Notes under the pieces: model-generated
The model's database searches: none
Told to the model about the DNA's origin: nothing
Seen by the model: the letters and a program-made list of their open reading frames with translations, nothing else
Assembly: GCA_937868095.1 (NCBI GenBank)
Contig: CALMLO010000057.1
Coordinates: 25,066 to 89,065, forward strand
Source: an uncultured Phycisphaerales bacterium
GTDB taxonomy: Bacteria > Planctomycetota > Phycisphaerae > Sedimentisphaerales > Anaerohalosphaeraceae
Direction: 5' to 3'
Length of the DNA: 64,000 nucleotides
Program-made: the position numbers and the translations under genes
In this document: positions 53,236 to 62,116 of the stretch, piece after piece
Position numbering within the stretch: the first letter of the stretch is position 1
Layout of the letters: each line of letters starts with the position of its first letter

Positions 53236-54633
53236 CTATTGCCGTAAATCCAGACATTTCATCGTAGTAAAATCCCGAACAATCAGCCGACCCTCTACCA
53301 GAGCTGGCGGGCCCCAGCTCTCGATACCTTCCAGAACCTTTGCCCTGGCCAGCAAAACAAACTTATCCGGCTTGGCTTCAATTAACGACAAAACCCCATC
53401 ATCATTCAGGACAATCAGCATTCCGTCTGCTGCGATATAAGGCCCCAGCCCGAATTTGTTCTGAGTGCCGCTGCTCCAGCGCACATTTCCATCCAAATCC
53501 AGGCATACCATCTCTTCATTGGGACGAACTCCATACAGAAATCCCTGATAAAAAACCGGTGTTTGCTGATCAGAGCCGAACACATCCGGCGGCAGGGTAA
53601 AGAGCACCTCCGGCACCACCTTGCTATCCTGTTGGGTAAGCCGCATCATCATACTGCCTTTGTTGTAGCCGGCCGAAAAAAACAGCCGATCCTCTCCTAC
53701 CCATACCGGCGTAGGGACGTGAATCCGCAGTGTCCAGGCATCCGATGTCCACAGCACGGCCCCATCCTCCGCCGAAATCCCTGCCACACCCCCTACCGCA
53801 CAATATACATACATCCTCTGACCTCCAAAGGAAATCGGCAAAATCGAGGAATGCGTCATTTGCCAGCGCTGCGGATTAGGGCTCTTCCAGAGCACTTGTC
53901 CGCTTTGGCAATCCACCGCTATCATCAGGGCCTCGCCGGCCGGGGCAATAATCGCCTTGCCCTCTTCTATTCGCGGACACTGGCCGGCATACCAAAGCGG
54001 TTCTTTTGTGCCGTATTCTTTCACCAGGTCAATCGCCCATCGAAATCGCCCGGTGTCTGCATCAACACACGTTACATCGCAGCGCGGGCCTATTGTGACA
54101 ACATAGTGTTCATCCACCGCCGGGATTGTGCGGCTCATGCCATGATTGCGTTTGACTATCACCGGATAACTATAGCGCCAGATTTCTCTGCCGTCATCCA
54201 GGGAAAAACACCGAATCACATCGGCCTGACGAGCCGCATCATAATCAATTACATAGACACACCCCCTGCAAACAGCCGGCCCTGCATACCCTTCGCCAAG
54301 AGACACACGCCACAGTTCGCGAGGGCCTGTCGGCGGAAAAGAGCGAAGCAGCGGAACCGACTCCGTGCTTACGGCATCATATCGGCTGCCGCGAAAAGCA
54401 GGCCAGCACGCGGTCAATTTGGAAGGTACCCCATCAAAAGTTTCAAGAATTCCTTCTTTGGTCTTTTCAGAAACAGCGGCGGCCTCAGAGGCCGTCGGCC
54501 GGCCGTCCGAGCCGGGCAAACGCGGCTCTGCAGAAAATGAATAGAAAGAATAAATCCACCCTGCCAGAAGCCCTGCTCCGGCAGCGGTAAGCAGCAGTGG
54601 AATCATCCACGGCAGGTAATATTTGCCTGACAC
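53236..54633 (-). CDS. Membrane-anchored PQQ-like beta-propeller protein A
   Basis: A 465-residue protein with one N-terminal membrane helix (about 9-33) and a PQQ_2-like propeller starting WPAFRGSRYDAVSTE. Blade repeats include LWRVSLGEGYAGPAVCRGCVYVID and VDADTGRFRWAIDLV. No catalytic residues of quinoprotein dehydrogenases are evident. Start GTG 54633 with an AAGGGAAG site. It leads the redox operon; the next gene (NHL) starts 60 bases after its stop. It is one of three related propellers in 12 kb. Confidence 0.85.
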   Translation of the reverse strand: MSGKYYLPWMIPLLLTAAGAGLLAGWIYSFYSFSAEPRLPGSDGRPTASEAAAVSEKTKEGILETFDGVPSKLTACWPAFRGSRYDAVSTESVPLLRSFPPTGPRELWRVSLGEGYAGPAVCRGCVYVIDYDAARQADVIRCFSLDDGREIWRYSYPVIVKRNHGMSRTIPAVDEHYVVTIGPRCDVTCVDADTGRFRWAIDLVKEYGTKEPLWYAGQCPRIEEGKAIIAPAGEALMIAVDCQSGQVLWKSPNPQRWQMTHSSILPISFGGQRMYVYCAVGGVAGISAEDGAVLWTSDAWTLRIHVPTPVWVGEDRLFFSAGYNKGSMMMRLTQQDSKVVPEVLFTLPPDVFGSDQQTPVFYQGFLYGVRPNEEMVCLDLDGNVRWSSGTQNKFGLGPYIAADGMLIVLNDDGVLSLIEAKPDKFVLLARAKVLEGIESWGPPALVEGRLIVRDFTTMKCLDLRQ

Positions 54634-54683
54634 GATTGCTTCCCTTTTCGGGCTTGACTAACCACGGGCAGGACTGGGACGCA

Positions 54684-54708
54684 AAACCGCTCTGGAAAAC
54701 AGCGGTTT
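54684..54708 (-). terminator. Hairpin after the LysM gene
   Basis: AAACCGCT (54684-54691) pairs with AGCGGTTT (54701-54708) across a 9-base loop, and the minus-strand transcript continues with a short T run. It lies between the LysM gene stop and the start of the redox operon. It may terminate the LysM transcript or attenuate the operon. Confidence 0.45.
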
Positions 54709-54779
54709 CCCCCTGCGGCTTGAGGCATCTTGTTCAGCACAAACGGAGTCGAAACCCTTGAAACAAACAGAACAGACGG

Positions 54780-55367
54780 CTATTTAGCCGGAATCCTGAT
54801 TTTGGTCCCAATGACCAACGGTTTATCCGGAGAAATATGCGGATTCAATTCAATGATTTCTTTATATCGGGCACCGCTGCCGAGCTGGCTGGCGGCAATC
54901 TTCCAGAAACTGTCTCCCTCTTTAATCACATACTCTCTTGTCGCGACGCTGCCTTGAGAGGAAACCGAAGAGGGAACCGCGGGAGAAGCAGCATCTGCCG
55001 CACCTGGCCGGGTGCTTTCTGTGCTTTTGGAGGGAGTCTGCGCTGCCGAAGCCGAAGAGGGGGCTATTGTCTGCTCCAAAACGGTCTTTGCCTGTGCCAG
55101 TTCACTGCGGACTTTGGCCAAATCGGTATTGGCCTTGGTAAGGTCGTTGCGGGTACGCATCAGTTCGGCCCGCAGTCTGGCGATTTCATCTGCCGAGGCC
55201 CGCAGTTTTTCCTGAGACTGATTCTCGAGGGTCTGAAGCTGTACTCTGAGCTCTTCCGCTTGCGAGCGGGCATCGTTAATCTTCGGTTTGGCGGCCAACC
55301 AGCCGATTCCAAACCCGACAGCCGCCCCAACCACTAACAAGATAATTATTATCGCTAATTGTCGCAT
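54780..55367 (-). CDS. Membrane-anchored coiled-coil LysM protein
   Basis: A 195-residue protein: an N-terminal transmembrane helix (about 5-28), a long coiled coil (about 34-105), a Ser/Ala/Pro linker, and a C-terminal LysM domain (REYVIKEGDSFWKIAASQLG and NPHISPDKPLVIGTKIRIP). LysM binds peptidoglycan-type glycans, so it should tether membrane and wall. ATG 55367 is preferred over TTG 55376 because a GGAG site is correctly spaced. Divergent from secA. Confidence 0.87.
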   Translation of the reverse strand: MRQLAIIIILLVVGAAVGFGIGWLAAKPKINDARSQAEELRVQLQTLENQSQEKLRASADEIARLRAELMRTRNDLTKANTDLAKVRSELAQAKTVLEQTIAPSSASAAQTPSKSTESTRPGAADAASPAVPSSVSSQGSVATREYVIKEGDSFWKIAASQLGSGARYKEIIELNPHISPDKPLVIGTKIRIPAK

Positions 55368-55461
55368 CTTCTCCAATCCTTAAATAAAAGTGTAGATAAT
55401 CTACCTTTTTCAATTCTGCAATGCAAGAAAGATTCTCGACTGAAGCGACGCAGAATTGCGG

Positions 55462-55490
55462 TTGCCGTTTGGGGCTGAATGCAGTATAAC
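55462..55490 (+). promoter_or_regulatory. Probable secA promoter
   Basis: TTGCCG (55462-55467), 17 bases, then TATAAC (55485-55490). Transcription would start near 55497, about 55 bases before the secA start. Confidence 0.5.
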
Positions 55491-55551
55491 AAGCAGGAAA
55501 AGCAGTGTCGGAGATACCCTGGGTGAACAAACTCAAGAAGTTCAGGACATA

Positions 55552-58500
55552 ATGATGGCAACGACAACTTTAAATCGATGGCTTTTGAAACTGTTCGGCT
55601 CGCGCAACGAACGGCTGGTGCGGGCCTATATGCAGGTCGCCCTTGCGGCCGGTCAATATGAAACCTCTATCCAGTCTCTCAGCGACGAAGAACTGAAAAA
55701 CAAAACCGCTGAATTCAAAGAGCGGCTCAAAAATGGGACCCGTCCCGAGGAAATTCTGCCGGAAGCGTTTGCGGCGGTACGAGAAGCCGCCCGCCGAACC
55801 GTTAATATGCGGCATTTTGATGTTCAGCTGGTCGGCGGCAATGTGCTGTATGAAGGCAAAATCGCCGAAATGGCTACCGGCGAGGGCAAAACCCTTGTTG
55901 CCACCCTGGCGGCTTATCTGGTCCACCTGACCGGCAAACACGTGCATATCGTTACTGTCAACGACTACCTTGCCAAACGCGATGCCGAATGGATGGGGCC
56001 GATTTATCGGGCACTCGGTCTGACTGTCGGCGCTATTCAGGCCGACATGGATACCGTCGGAGCAGAACGGCGCGCTCAGTATGAATGCGATATTACCTAT
56101 GGAACCAACAACGAATTCGGCTTCGATTACCTTCGCGACAATATGAAACTGGACCTGGAGCAGATGGTGCAGGGACCGCTGGAATACGGCATCATTGATG
56201 AAGTTGATTCGATTTTAATTGACGAGGCCCGTACTCCGCTGATTATTTCCGGCCCGGCGTTCGACGACGTGTCTCGATACAAAAAAGCCGATGCGGTTGC
56301 ACGCCAGCTGGTCAGCCGGCAAAAACAGACTTACTCTTCCATGCTCAGCCAAGTGCAAAACACCGATTATCTGCGTCAGCGGGCGGCGGCCTGCGGCAAG
56401 TCCGAAAAAGAGGTGTTCGAAATGGCGGAAAAGTTCCGCTATGACCCCTTTGACCTCGATGAAGACGAAGCCGAAGTCCTTGGTGTTCCCCAGCTTTTTG
56501 TCGTCAAAAAAGATTCCAAAAGCGTTCACCTGACTCACGAAGGCATCGGGGTTGCTCAGGACCTGGCCGGCGTCGGTTCCTTTTTTACCGGCTCCAACAT
56601 GGACTGGCCCCATATGCTCGAACAGGCACTGCGGGCCCATGTGGTCTTTGAACGGGAGAAAGACTACGTCGTTCTTGACGGCAAGGTCATTATCGTCGAT
56701 GAGTTCACCGGACGGCTTATGCACGGCCGTCAGTGGTCAGACGGTCTTCACCAGGCCGTCGAGGCCAAGGAAAATGTGCCTATCAAAGAAGAAACCCAGA
56801 CGCTGGCCACTATCACCCTTCAGAACTTCTTCAAATTGTACGAAAAAATCGCCGGCATGACCGGCACCGCCGCGACCGAGGCCGAAGAGTTTCTGAAGAT
56901 TTACAAACTGGAGGTTGTGGTCATCCCCACGAACCGGCCCTGCATCCGCGACGACCGTGATGACCTGATTTACAAGACAGAACGTGAAAAATTCAACGCC
57001 ATTGTCGAAGAAATCTACCGCACGAGTACCGCCGGCCGACCCGTCCTGGTCGGCACCGTCAGCATTGAAAAAAGCGAAGCCCTGTCCGCCGCCCTCTCCA
57101 AACGGCACGGCCTTGAACACGAGGTGCTCAACGCCAAGCAGCATGCCCGCGAAGCCGCCATCGTCGAAAAAGCCGGTCATCAGCATACCGCCCCGGACGG
57201 CTCCCGACGCGGCAACATCACCATTGCCACGAATATGGCCGGCCGCGGCACCGACATCAAACTTGCCCCCGAGGTCCTCTGGGAAGTTCTCAGCTCTGAA
57301 CCCAGTCCGGACGATTCCAATGCCCGCATCTACACTCTCCGCCAGAACGGCACAGGTAAAATCCTTACGCTCAAATCCACAGACCCCTTAGCGGAAGTCT
57401 TCCAACTTCACCGTAAGGACCGCTGGGTGGGAGGGCTTCATATCATCGGCACCGAACGCCACGAGGCCCGACGCATTGACAACCAGCTGCGGGGACGTGC
57501 CGGCCGCCAGGGCGACCCGGGCTCCAGCGTCTTCTTCCTGAGCTTTGATGATGAACTGCTGCGGATTTTCTCGCCCGACTGGGTTATTAAAGCCCTCTCT
57601 ATGCCTATGATGGGCTGGGAGGAGGGGATGCCTATTCAGCATCGGCGAATCAGCAAAGGTATTGAGCGGGCCCAGAAAAAAGTCGAGGAACGCAACTTCG
57701 AAATCCGAAAAAATCTGCTCGAATATGACGAAGTGATGGACTATCAGCGGAAGATTTTCTATGCCCGCCGGCGAGACCTGCTCAAGGGCGAGGATATCAA
57801 AGGCCTTGTCCTGTTGATGATTGAAACAGTCATTGAAAAGGCCGTCCGCACTATCCTGGACCCCCTCTATCCGTACCGCTGCATCAGCGAATGGGCCAAA
57901 ACTGAATTCGCCGTAGAACTGGATGCACGCAGACTCCAAGGACTGGAAGCGGCTGAAATCGAAGAGCGTGTGAAAGAGACTGCCTGCAAGAATCTCTCCA
58001 GCGAAATCTCCATCGCCCTTGGAGAATACCTTGAAGATTATACTGACGTGAGCACATGGAAACTGGATGCACTTGCCCGCTGGGCTATGAGTGCCTTTAA
58101 GGTGAGTCTGTCGGTTTCCAAACTGCGTCAGATGTCCGCCGAAGAAATCGAACAGACTCTCATTGAATCGGCCAGTCAGCTGGTCCAAAAGAAAGACGCT
58201 TCCCGGCTGGCTGATTTTCTCCGCGAAGATTTTGCCCGCCAGAGTCTGCGAACCTGGGCTCGAAACAAATTTGACATCGACCTTCCGCTTGAGCTGCTGG
58301 AAGGCAAAAGCGAGGCCCAAATTCGCTCCCTTCTGCTCGAAAAGGTCCGCGAAAAATATACCCGCCGGGAAATTGAATACCCGGTGGAGTTTGCAATGAG
58401 CATGGCCTTCGGCCCGCAAGGTCCCAATGTTTACGGGATGGAGGCGCTGGCCGACTGGGCCAACCGCCGGTTTCAGGCGGGGCTGACCATTGAAGAGATT

Positions 58501-59184
58501 CAGAATACCAAGCCGGAAGCTCTCTACCAGAAACTGCTTTCGCTCAGTGAGCAGTATCATCAGGGAAAACTTGAGCAGGATATTGCTCAAATGATTCAAG
58601 AGGCCGATTCACCCAAACAATTGGCTCAAAAGGCCGCCGAAAGGTTCGGCACCTCCTTCCCGCCGGAGGAACTGGCCGACAGGGAACAAGCCCAGAGCAA
58701 ACTGCTGGCGGCCGCACGGCAATTTCTGCGTCAGGAATTGACCGAACTGGAAAAATATGTCCTTCTGCAGATTCACGATACGGCCTGGAAGGACCATCTG
58801 TATGCGATGGATCGGCTCAAAGAGAGCATTATGCTGCGTGCTTACGCCGAACGAGACCCCAAAATAGAATACAAACAAGAGGGCTACCAGATGTTCCAGC
58901 AAATGCTCGAATCCATCGATGACAAGGTCACCGATGTGATTTTCCGTGTACGGCTGGTGGACCCCCGCGCCCGTCAGCGGAGCGTCTGGAACATCAGCCA
59001 GGCCCAGCACGACGAGGTCGGCCAGTTCGAGATGGCCCAGCGTCAGCAGGCCGCCGCACAGGCCCCTCAAGGGGAGGTCAAAGTCAAAACCATTCGCCTC
59101 CAGCAGCCCAAAGTCGGACGCAATGACCCCTGTCCATGCGGCAGCGGAAAAAAGTACAAGAAATGCCACGGTCAAAATGCCTGA
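55552..59184 (+). CDS. secA: Preprotein translocase ATPase SecA, extended form
   Basis: A SecA of about 1210 residues, roughly 300 longer than usual. It has the DEAD-type motor (Walker [23 protein letters not shown]), the PPXD region and NBD2 with [13 protein letters not shown] and [11 protein letters not shown]. The extra length lies between [10 protein letters not shown] and the [23 protein letters not shown] scaffold segment, and contains about five repeats of a WA...F...L module. The C-terminal zinc motif [17 protein letters not shown] is intact. Start ATG 55552 or 55555; the longer frame from 55456 runs through the promoter. SecA drives Sec export. Confidence 0.95.
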   Translation: MMATTTLNRWLLKLFGSRNERLVRAYMQVALAAGQYETSIQSLSDEELKNKTAEFKERLKNGTRPEEILPEAFAAVREAARRTVNMRHFDVQLVGGNVLYEGKIAEMATGEGKTLVATLAAYLVHLTGKHVHIVTVNDYLAKRDAEWMGPIYRALGLTVGAIQADMDTVGAERRAQYECDITYGTNNEFGFDYLRDNMKLDLEQMVQGPLEYGIIDEVDSILIDEARTPLIISGPAFDDVSRYKKADAVARQLVSRQKQTYSSMLSQVQNTDYLRQRAAACGKSEKEVFEMAEKFRYDPFDLDEDEAEVLGVPQLFVVKKDSKSVHLTHEGIGVAQDLAGVGSFFTGSNMDWPHMLEQALRAHVVFEREKDYVVLDGKVIIVDEFTGRLMHGRQWSDGLHQAVEAKENVPIKEETQTLATITLQNFFKLYEKIAGMTGTAATEAEEFLKIYKLEVVVIPTNRPCIRDDRDDLIYKTEREKFNAIVEEIYRTSTAGRPVLVGTVSIEKSEALSAALSKRHGLEHEVLNAKQHAREAAIVEKAGHQHTAPDGSRRGNITIATNMAGRGTDIKLAPEVLWEVLSSEPSPDDSNARIYTLRQNGTGKILTLKSTDPLAEVFQLHRKDRWVGGLHIIGTERHEARRIDNQLRGRAGRQGDPGSSVFFLSFDDELLRIFSPDWVIKALSMPMMGWEEGMPIQHRRISKGIERAQKKVEERNFEIRKNLLEYDEVMDYQRKIFYARRRDLLKGEDIKGLVLLMIETVIEKAVRTILDPLYPYRCISEWAKTEFAVELDARRLQGLEAAEIEERVKETACKNLSSEISIALGEYLEDYTDVSTWKLDALARWAMSAFKVSLSVSKLRQMSAEEIEQTLIESASQLVQKKDASRLADFLREDFARQSLRTWARNKFDIDLPLELLEGKSEAQIRSLLLEKVREKYTRREIEYPVEFAMSMAFGPQGPNVYGMEALADWANRRFQAGLTIEEIQNTKPEALYQKLLSLSEQYHQGKLEQDIAQMIQEADSPKQLAQKAAERFGTSFPPEELADREQAQSKLLAAARQFLRQELTELEKYVLLQIHDTAWKDHLYAMDRLKESIMLRAYAERDPKIEYKQEGYQMFQQMLESIDDKVTDVIFRVRLVDPRARQRSVWNISQAQHDEVGQFEMAQRQQAAAQAPQGEVKVKTIRLQQPKVGRNDPCPCGSGKKYKKCHGQNA
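57883..58770 (+). repeat. Five ~60-residue repeats inside SecA wing/scaffold region
   Basis: Repeat starts are near 57883 (ISEWAKTEF), 58072 (LARWAMSAF), 58246 (LRTWARNKF), 58447 (LADWANRRF) and 58621 (LAQKAAERF, weaker). Each has a following conserved L...L and an acidic EI/QI...LL segment. Spacings are 63, 58, 67 and 58 codons. Confidence 0.7.
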
Positions 59185-59196
59185 GCCGAAGCCGGC

Positions 59197-60081
59197 TTAG
59201 CGGAGCTGCTCGAAGCAAAGATTGGCAATGTTAATATAATCAGCAGCTGACAGATTCTCCGGCCGCTGCTGGGCATCTACAAACGCCTCCGCAAACACCT
59301 TCGGCCAGTGCTGTACGGAAGAAAGCCGGCCTTCGACAAAATGCACACAGGCCTTGAGCATCTTTCGCCGATGACTCATAAATAAATGAACGATTTGCTG
59401 AAAGAGCTCCATATCGTGAATTTGAGCGACCTTGTTCGGATTGCGGACAAACTGCACCATCGCTGAGTCCACCTGCGGTCGCGGCCAGAAGACGGTTGGG
59501 GGCAGGGACTTGAGAAAATGAACCTCGCCGGCAGCCGCCATCACGATACTTAACGGGCCGTATGCTTTTTGTCCCGGCTGGGCCGCCATTCGCTCAGCCA
59601 CTTCTTTCTGTACCGTTACGAGCATGAACTCAGCGGTCAGAGGCCCGGTAATCAGATTGGCCATCACACTGGAGGCGACGTTATAAGGCAGATTGGAAAC
59701 CAAAAGAAGACGCCCGCCGGACTCTTCCAATGCCTTTTGGAGGGCACTGATGACTGCCTGATTGAGGGCATTTTTGCTTTCGAGCACATCCCCGTTAAGC
59801 ACGGTTAGATTGGCAGCATTAGCCAGCCGCTTCTGGACAATCCCAAACAAAATCGGATCGTATTCCACACCCACCACATAACCGCTGCGGGCGGCCAGTT
59901 CCTCCGTCAAAGAACCCGTGCCGCAGCCGACTTCCAGCACCGCATCGCTGCTGCGAATGCCGGCGGCCTCGACCAGCTGACGCATCAGATTCAGGTCAAT
60001 TAGAAAATTCTGCCCCAGCCGATGTTTCGGATAGGTGCCGGCACCAGCCAGCAGCTGCTCAATTTCCTGTTTGGTCTGCAT
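59197..60081 (-). CDS. rsmA: 16S rRNA dimethyladenosine transferase
   Basis: A 294-residue SAM-dependent methyltransferase that dimethylates two adenosines in helix 45 of 16S rRNA. It has the N-terminal YPKHRLGQNFLID, SAM motif I VLEVGCGTGSLTEELA, the acidic loop GVEYD, and catalytic SNLPYNVAS. ATG 60081 is preferred with a GAGGG site; the longer frame overlaps pdxA deeply. It overlaps the pdxA 3' end by 23 bases, so ribE-pdxA-rsmA form one operon, the common pdxA-ksgA pairing. Confidence 0.94.
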   Translation of the reverse strand: MQTKQEIEQLLAGAGTYPKHRLGQNFLIDLNLMRQLVEAAGIRSSDAVLEVGCGTGSLTEELAARSGYVVGVEYDPILFGIVQKRLANAANLTVLNGDVLESKNALNQAVISALQKALEESGGRLLLVSNLPYNVASSVMANLITGPLTAEFMLVTVQKEVAERMAAQPGQKAYGPLSIVMAAAGEVHFLKSLPPTVFWPRPQVDSAMVQFVRNPNKVAQIHDMELFQQIVHLFMSHRRKMLKACVHFVEGRLSSVQHWPKVFAEAFVDAQQRPENLSAADYINIANLCFEQLR

Positions 60082-61132
60082 CGGAGGCCCTCTTGTCCTG
60101 GCGGTGCTTACGATGAATGGTGGCCATCTCAATCGCCATTCGAATCGCCTGTTTCATACTGTGCTCTCTGGCGATTCCCTTGCCGGCAATGTCAAAGGCC
60201 GTCCCGTGCGAAGGGGAAGTCCGTATAATCGGAATCCCGATCGTCACATTGACCGCCTCATCAAAAGCGAGCATCTTGACCGGTATCAGCCCCTGGTCAT
60301 GATACATCGCCACCACGCCGTCATATTCGCCGCGGGCAGCCCGTACAAACAGCGTATCCGCCGGAAATGGGCCTTCACAGCGAATACCGACTTCCTGAGC
60401 CAGCAGCATCGCCGGACGAATAATCCGCTGCTCCTCATCGCCGAACTGGCCGTCTTCGCCGGCGTGCGGATTCAGACCGGCCACCGCAATCCGCGGATTT
60501 CTGATTCCAAAATAATCCTGCAAAGCCGTATTCAGAAGGTCTATCGGCTCAAATACACAGCCGATGGTGAACTTATGGCGAATTTCAAACAAGGGCTCGT
60601 GAATCGTTGCCAGCGCCAGTTTCAGCGGACCGGCAGCAAACATCATCGCCTTGCGGGGACTTTTGCAACAATCCGCCAGCATCTCCGTATGGCCCGGCCA
60701 GGGTGCATTGGCCATCTTCCAGCTGGTCTTGCTGATGGGAGCCGTCACAATCGCATCCACAATGCCGTCGCGAGCGGCCTGAACAGCATCCAAACAAAAC
60801 CGGATTGAACATTCCCCGCTGATGCGCATGGGCCGATGAAGATAGGACGGCACCAAATATTCATCATAATCAGCCACAACAACCTGACGCGGATAATCCC
60901 GACTGATTTTCTCATGCGGATGACGAATCCAATACGGGGGCACCTCCGCCAGGTCCGCTGCATATTCAAGCTGTTCATCCAGACCGAAAATAATAAACTT
61001 GGCCTGACGCCGAAGCAGCGGGTCTGCCAAGGCCTTGACAATAATCTCCGGCCCGATACCCCCGGGATCACCCATCGTAATCCCAATGGCCAGCGAGTCT
61101 GAAAACGAGTTGTCCGCTCGATTATTTGTCAT
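60059..61132 (-). CDS. pdxA: 4-hydroxythreonine-4-phosphate dehydrogenase
   Basis: A 357-residue NAD-dependent dehydrogenase of pyridoxal phosphate synthesis. Hallmarks: ITMGDPGGIGPEI, TAPISKTSW, PGHTEMLAD, GLNPHAGEDGQFGDEE, YHDQGLIPVKM and RTSPSHGTAFDIAGKG (metal and substrate residues). It starts inside the ribE 3' end (11-base overlap) and overlaps rsmA by 23 bases. Length is slightly above typical because of a hydrophilic tail. Confidence 0.95.
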   Translation of the reverse strand: MTNNRADNSFSDSLAIGITMGDPGGIGPEIIVKALADPLLRRQAKFIIFGLDEQLEYAADLAEVPPYWIRHPHEKISRDYPRQVVVADYDEYLVPSYLHRPMRISGECSIRFCLDAVQAARDGIVDAIVTAPISKTSWKMANAPWPGHTEMLADCCKSPRKAMMFAAGPLKLALATIHEPLFEIRHKFTIGCVFEPIDLLNTALQDYFGIRNPRIAVAGLNPHAGEDGQFGDEEQRIIRPAMLLAQEVGIRCEGPFPADTLFVRAARGEYDGVVAMYHDQGLIPVKMLAFDEAVNVTIGIPIIRTSPSHGTAFDIAGKGIAREHSMKQAIRMAIEMATIHRKHRQDKRASDADQTGN

Positions 61133-61778
61133 TGGGGAAATAGCCCGACTCCCGCAGCAATTCAGGGATCAAAGAAAAGGATTGAGCCGCCGTTTTGCTT
61201 AGAAACTTGTGTACAATCTTAATCAGAATATCTGTTTCAATATTGACTTCATCGCCAATCTTCGCTTCCTTCCATGCGGTCTGGGCCAGCGTCGATGGAA
61301 TCAGAGCAACTGTAAATCCCCTCTCCTTCAGCGAAGCGATGGTCAAACTGATGCCATCCGCCGCAACCGAACCCTTTTCGACCATTTGTGCAAGCAGGGC
61401 CGGTGCCGTTTCAATGTGAAACTCGGCAAACTCCTCCTGCCGGCGAATAGCCGCTATCCTGCCGACACCATCGATATGGCCCTGAACAAAATGGCCGCCG
61501 AAGCGTCCATCCGCCCTCACTGCCCTTTCGAGATTGACTTTTCGTCCGCTTTGAAATCTGCCGAAGGTGCTGCGGCGGAGCGTTTCCTCGCTCACGTCAA
61601 AAACAGCAGACGCACCTTTCAGCACAGATACCGTCAAGCAAACACCGTTTACCGAGATGCTGTCCCCTGTTTTTGTTCCTTCGGCAGCAGAACCCAGCTC
61701 AATCTCCATCTGCAAACCGCCTCGATGCGGGCTGATCCGACGAACAAGACCTATTTGTTCTATAATACCCGTAAACAT
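61122..61778 (-). CDS. ribE: Riboflavin synthase alpha subunit
   Basis: A 218-residue riboflavin synthase with two homologous barrel repeats: MFTGIIEQIG and the second GHFVQGHIDGVG. SVNGVCLTV and AADGISLTIA are the paired substrate-site strands. It converts two 6,7-dimethyl-8-ribityllumazine to riboflavin. No other rib genes are nearby and I see no FMN riboswitch in the 338-base gap upstream. It leads the ribE-pdxA-rsmA operon. Confidence 0.94.
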   Translation of the reverse strand: MFTGIIEQIGLVRRISPHRGGLQMEIELGSAAEGTKTGDSISVNGVCLTVSVLKGASAVFDVSEETLRRSTFGRFQSGRKVNLERAVRADGRFGGHFVQGHIDGVGRIAAIRRQEEFAEFHIETAPALLAQMVEKGSVAADGISLTIASLKERGFTVALIPSTLAQTAWKEAKIGDEVNIETDILIKIVHKFLSKTAAQSFSLIPELLRESGYFPNDK

Positions 61779-62116
61779 ATCATTTTTCTGCTGTTTGTCT
61801 TCCTGCTGATTTTTGAATCAATATGAAAAACGCTTTGTTTTGCCGGTCCTGCATAAGCAGGGGTCTTGGCCGGGCAAAATCCCGAATTCCCGTCTGGGCG
61901 GGAATGGCTGCGGATTTCTTGAATTATCCAAAAACCAATAACTTGCTATCTATCCTATCTTTAGAAATCTGAAAAAGCAAACGGCTTTTCTCCGCGCTGG
62001 CGGCAGATGGAAGCCCGCAAAATAATGGTTTCTTTTTTGAGGTTCTGCGGTATGATGTTACCATTATGGAATGGGCGGGAATGTTGGAATCATAGAGACT
62101 CATAGGGAGTTTTCAG
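61779..62116. other. Divergent intergenic region, 338 bases
   Basis: It separates ribE from the divergent secreted-protein gene. It carries a cluster of hairpins at 61848-61905 and no protein-coding frame I can support. Confidence 0.5.
61848..61905. repeat. Cluster of three hairpins (REP-like)
   Basis: Three consecutive perfect inverted repeats: CCTGC-ATAA-GCAGG (61848-61861), CGGG-CAAAAT-CCCG (61871-61884) and ATTCCCG-TCTGGG-CGGGAAT (61886-61905). The last resembles dispersed palindromic REP-type units known from many bacteria. Confidence 0.5.

Noticed and set aside
42998..54633. Propellers as PQQ-dependent alcohol/glucose dehydrogenases
   Set aside because: No catalytic Asp/Glu or disulfide ring typical of quinoprotein dehydrogenases is visible; only the propeller fold is supported.
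54672..54712. GGGACGCAAA on the plus strand, reminiscent of the c-di-GMP (GEMM) riboswitch core
   Set aside because: The neighbouring hairpin with a GNRA loop and the rest of the GEMM structure are missing, and no plus-strand gene lies immediately downstream.
61779..62116. Possible FMN riboswitch ahead of ribE
   Set aside because: The conserved FMN-element sequences are not found; the region instead contains three simple hairpins.
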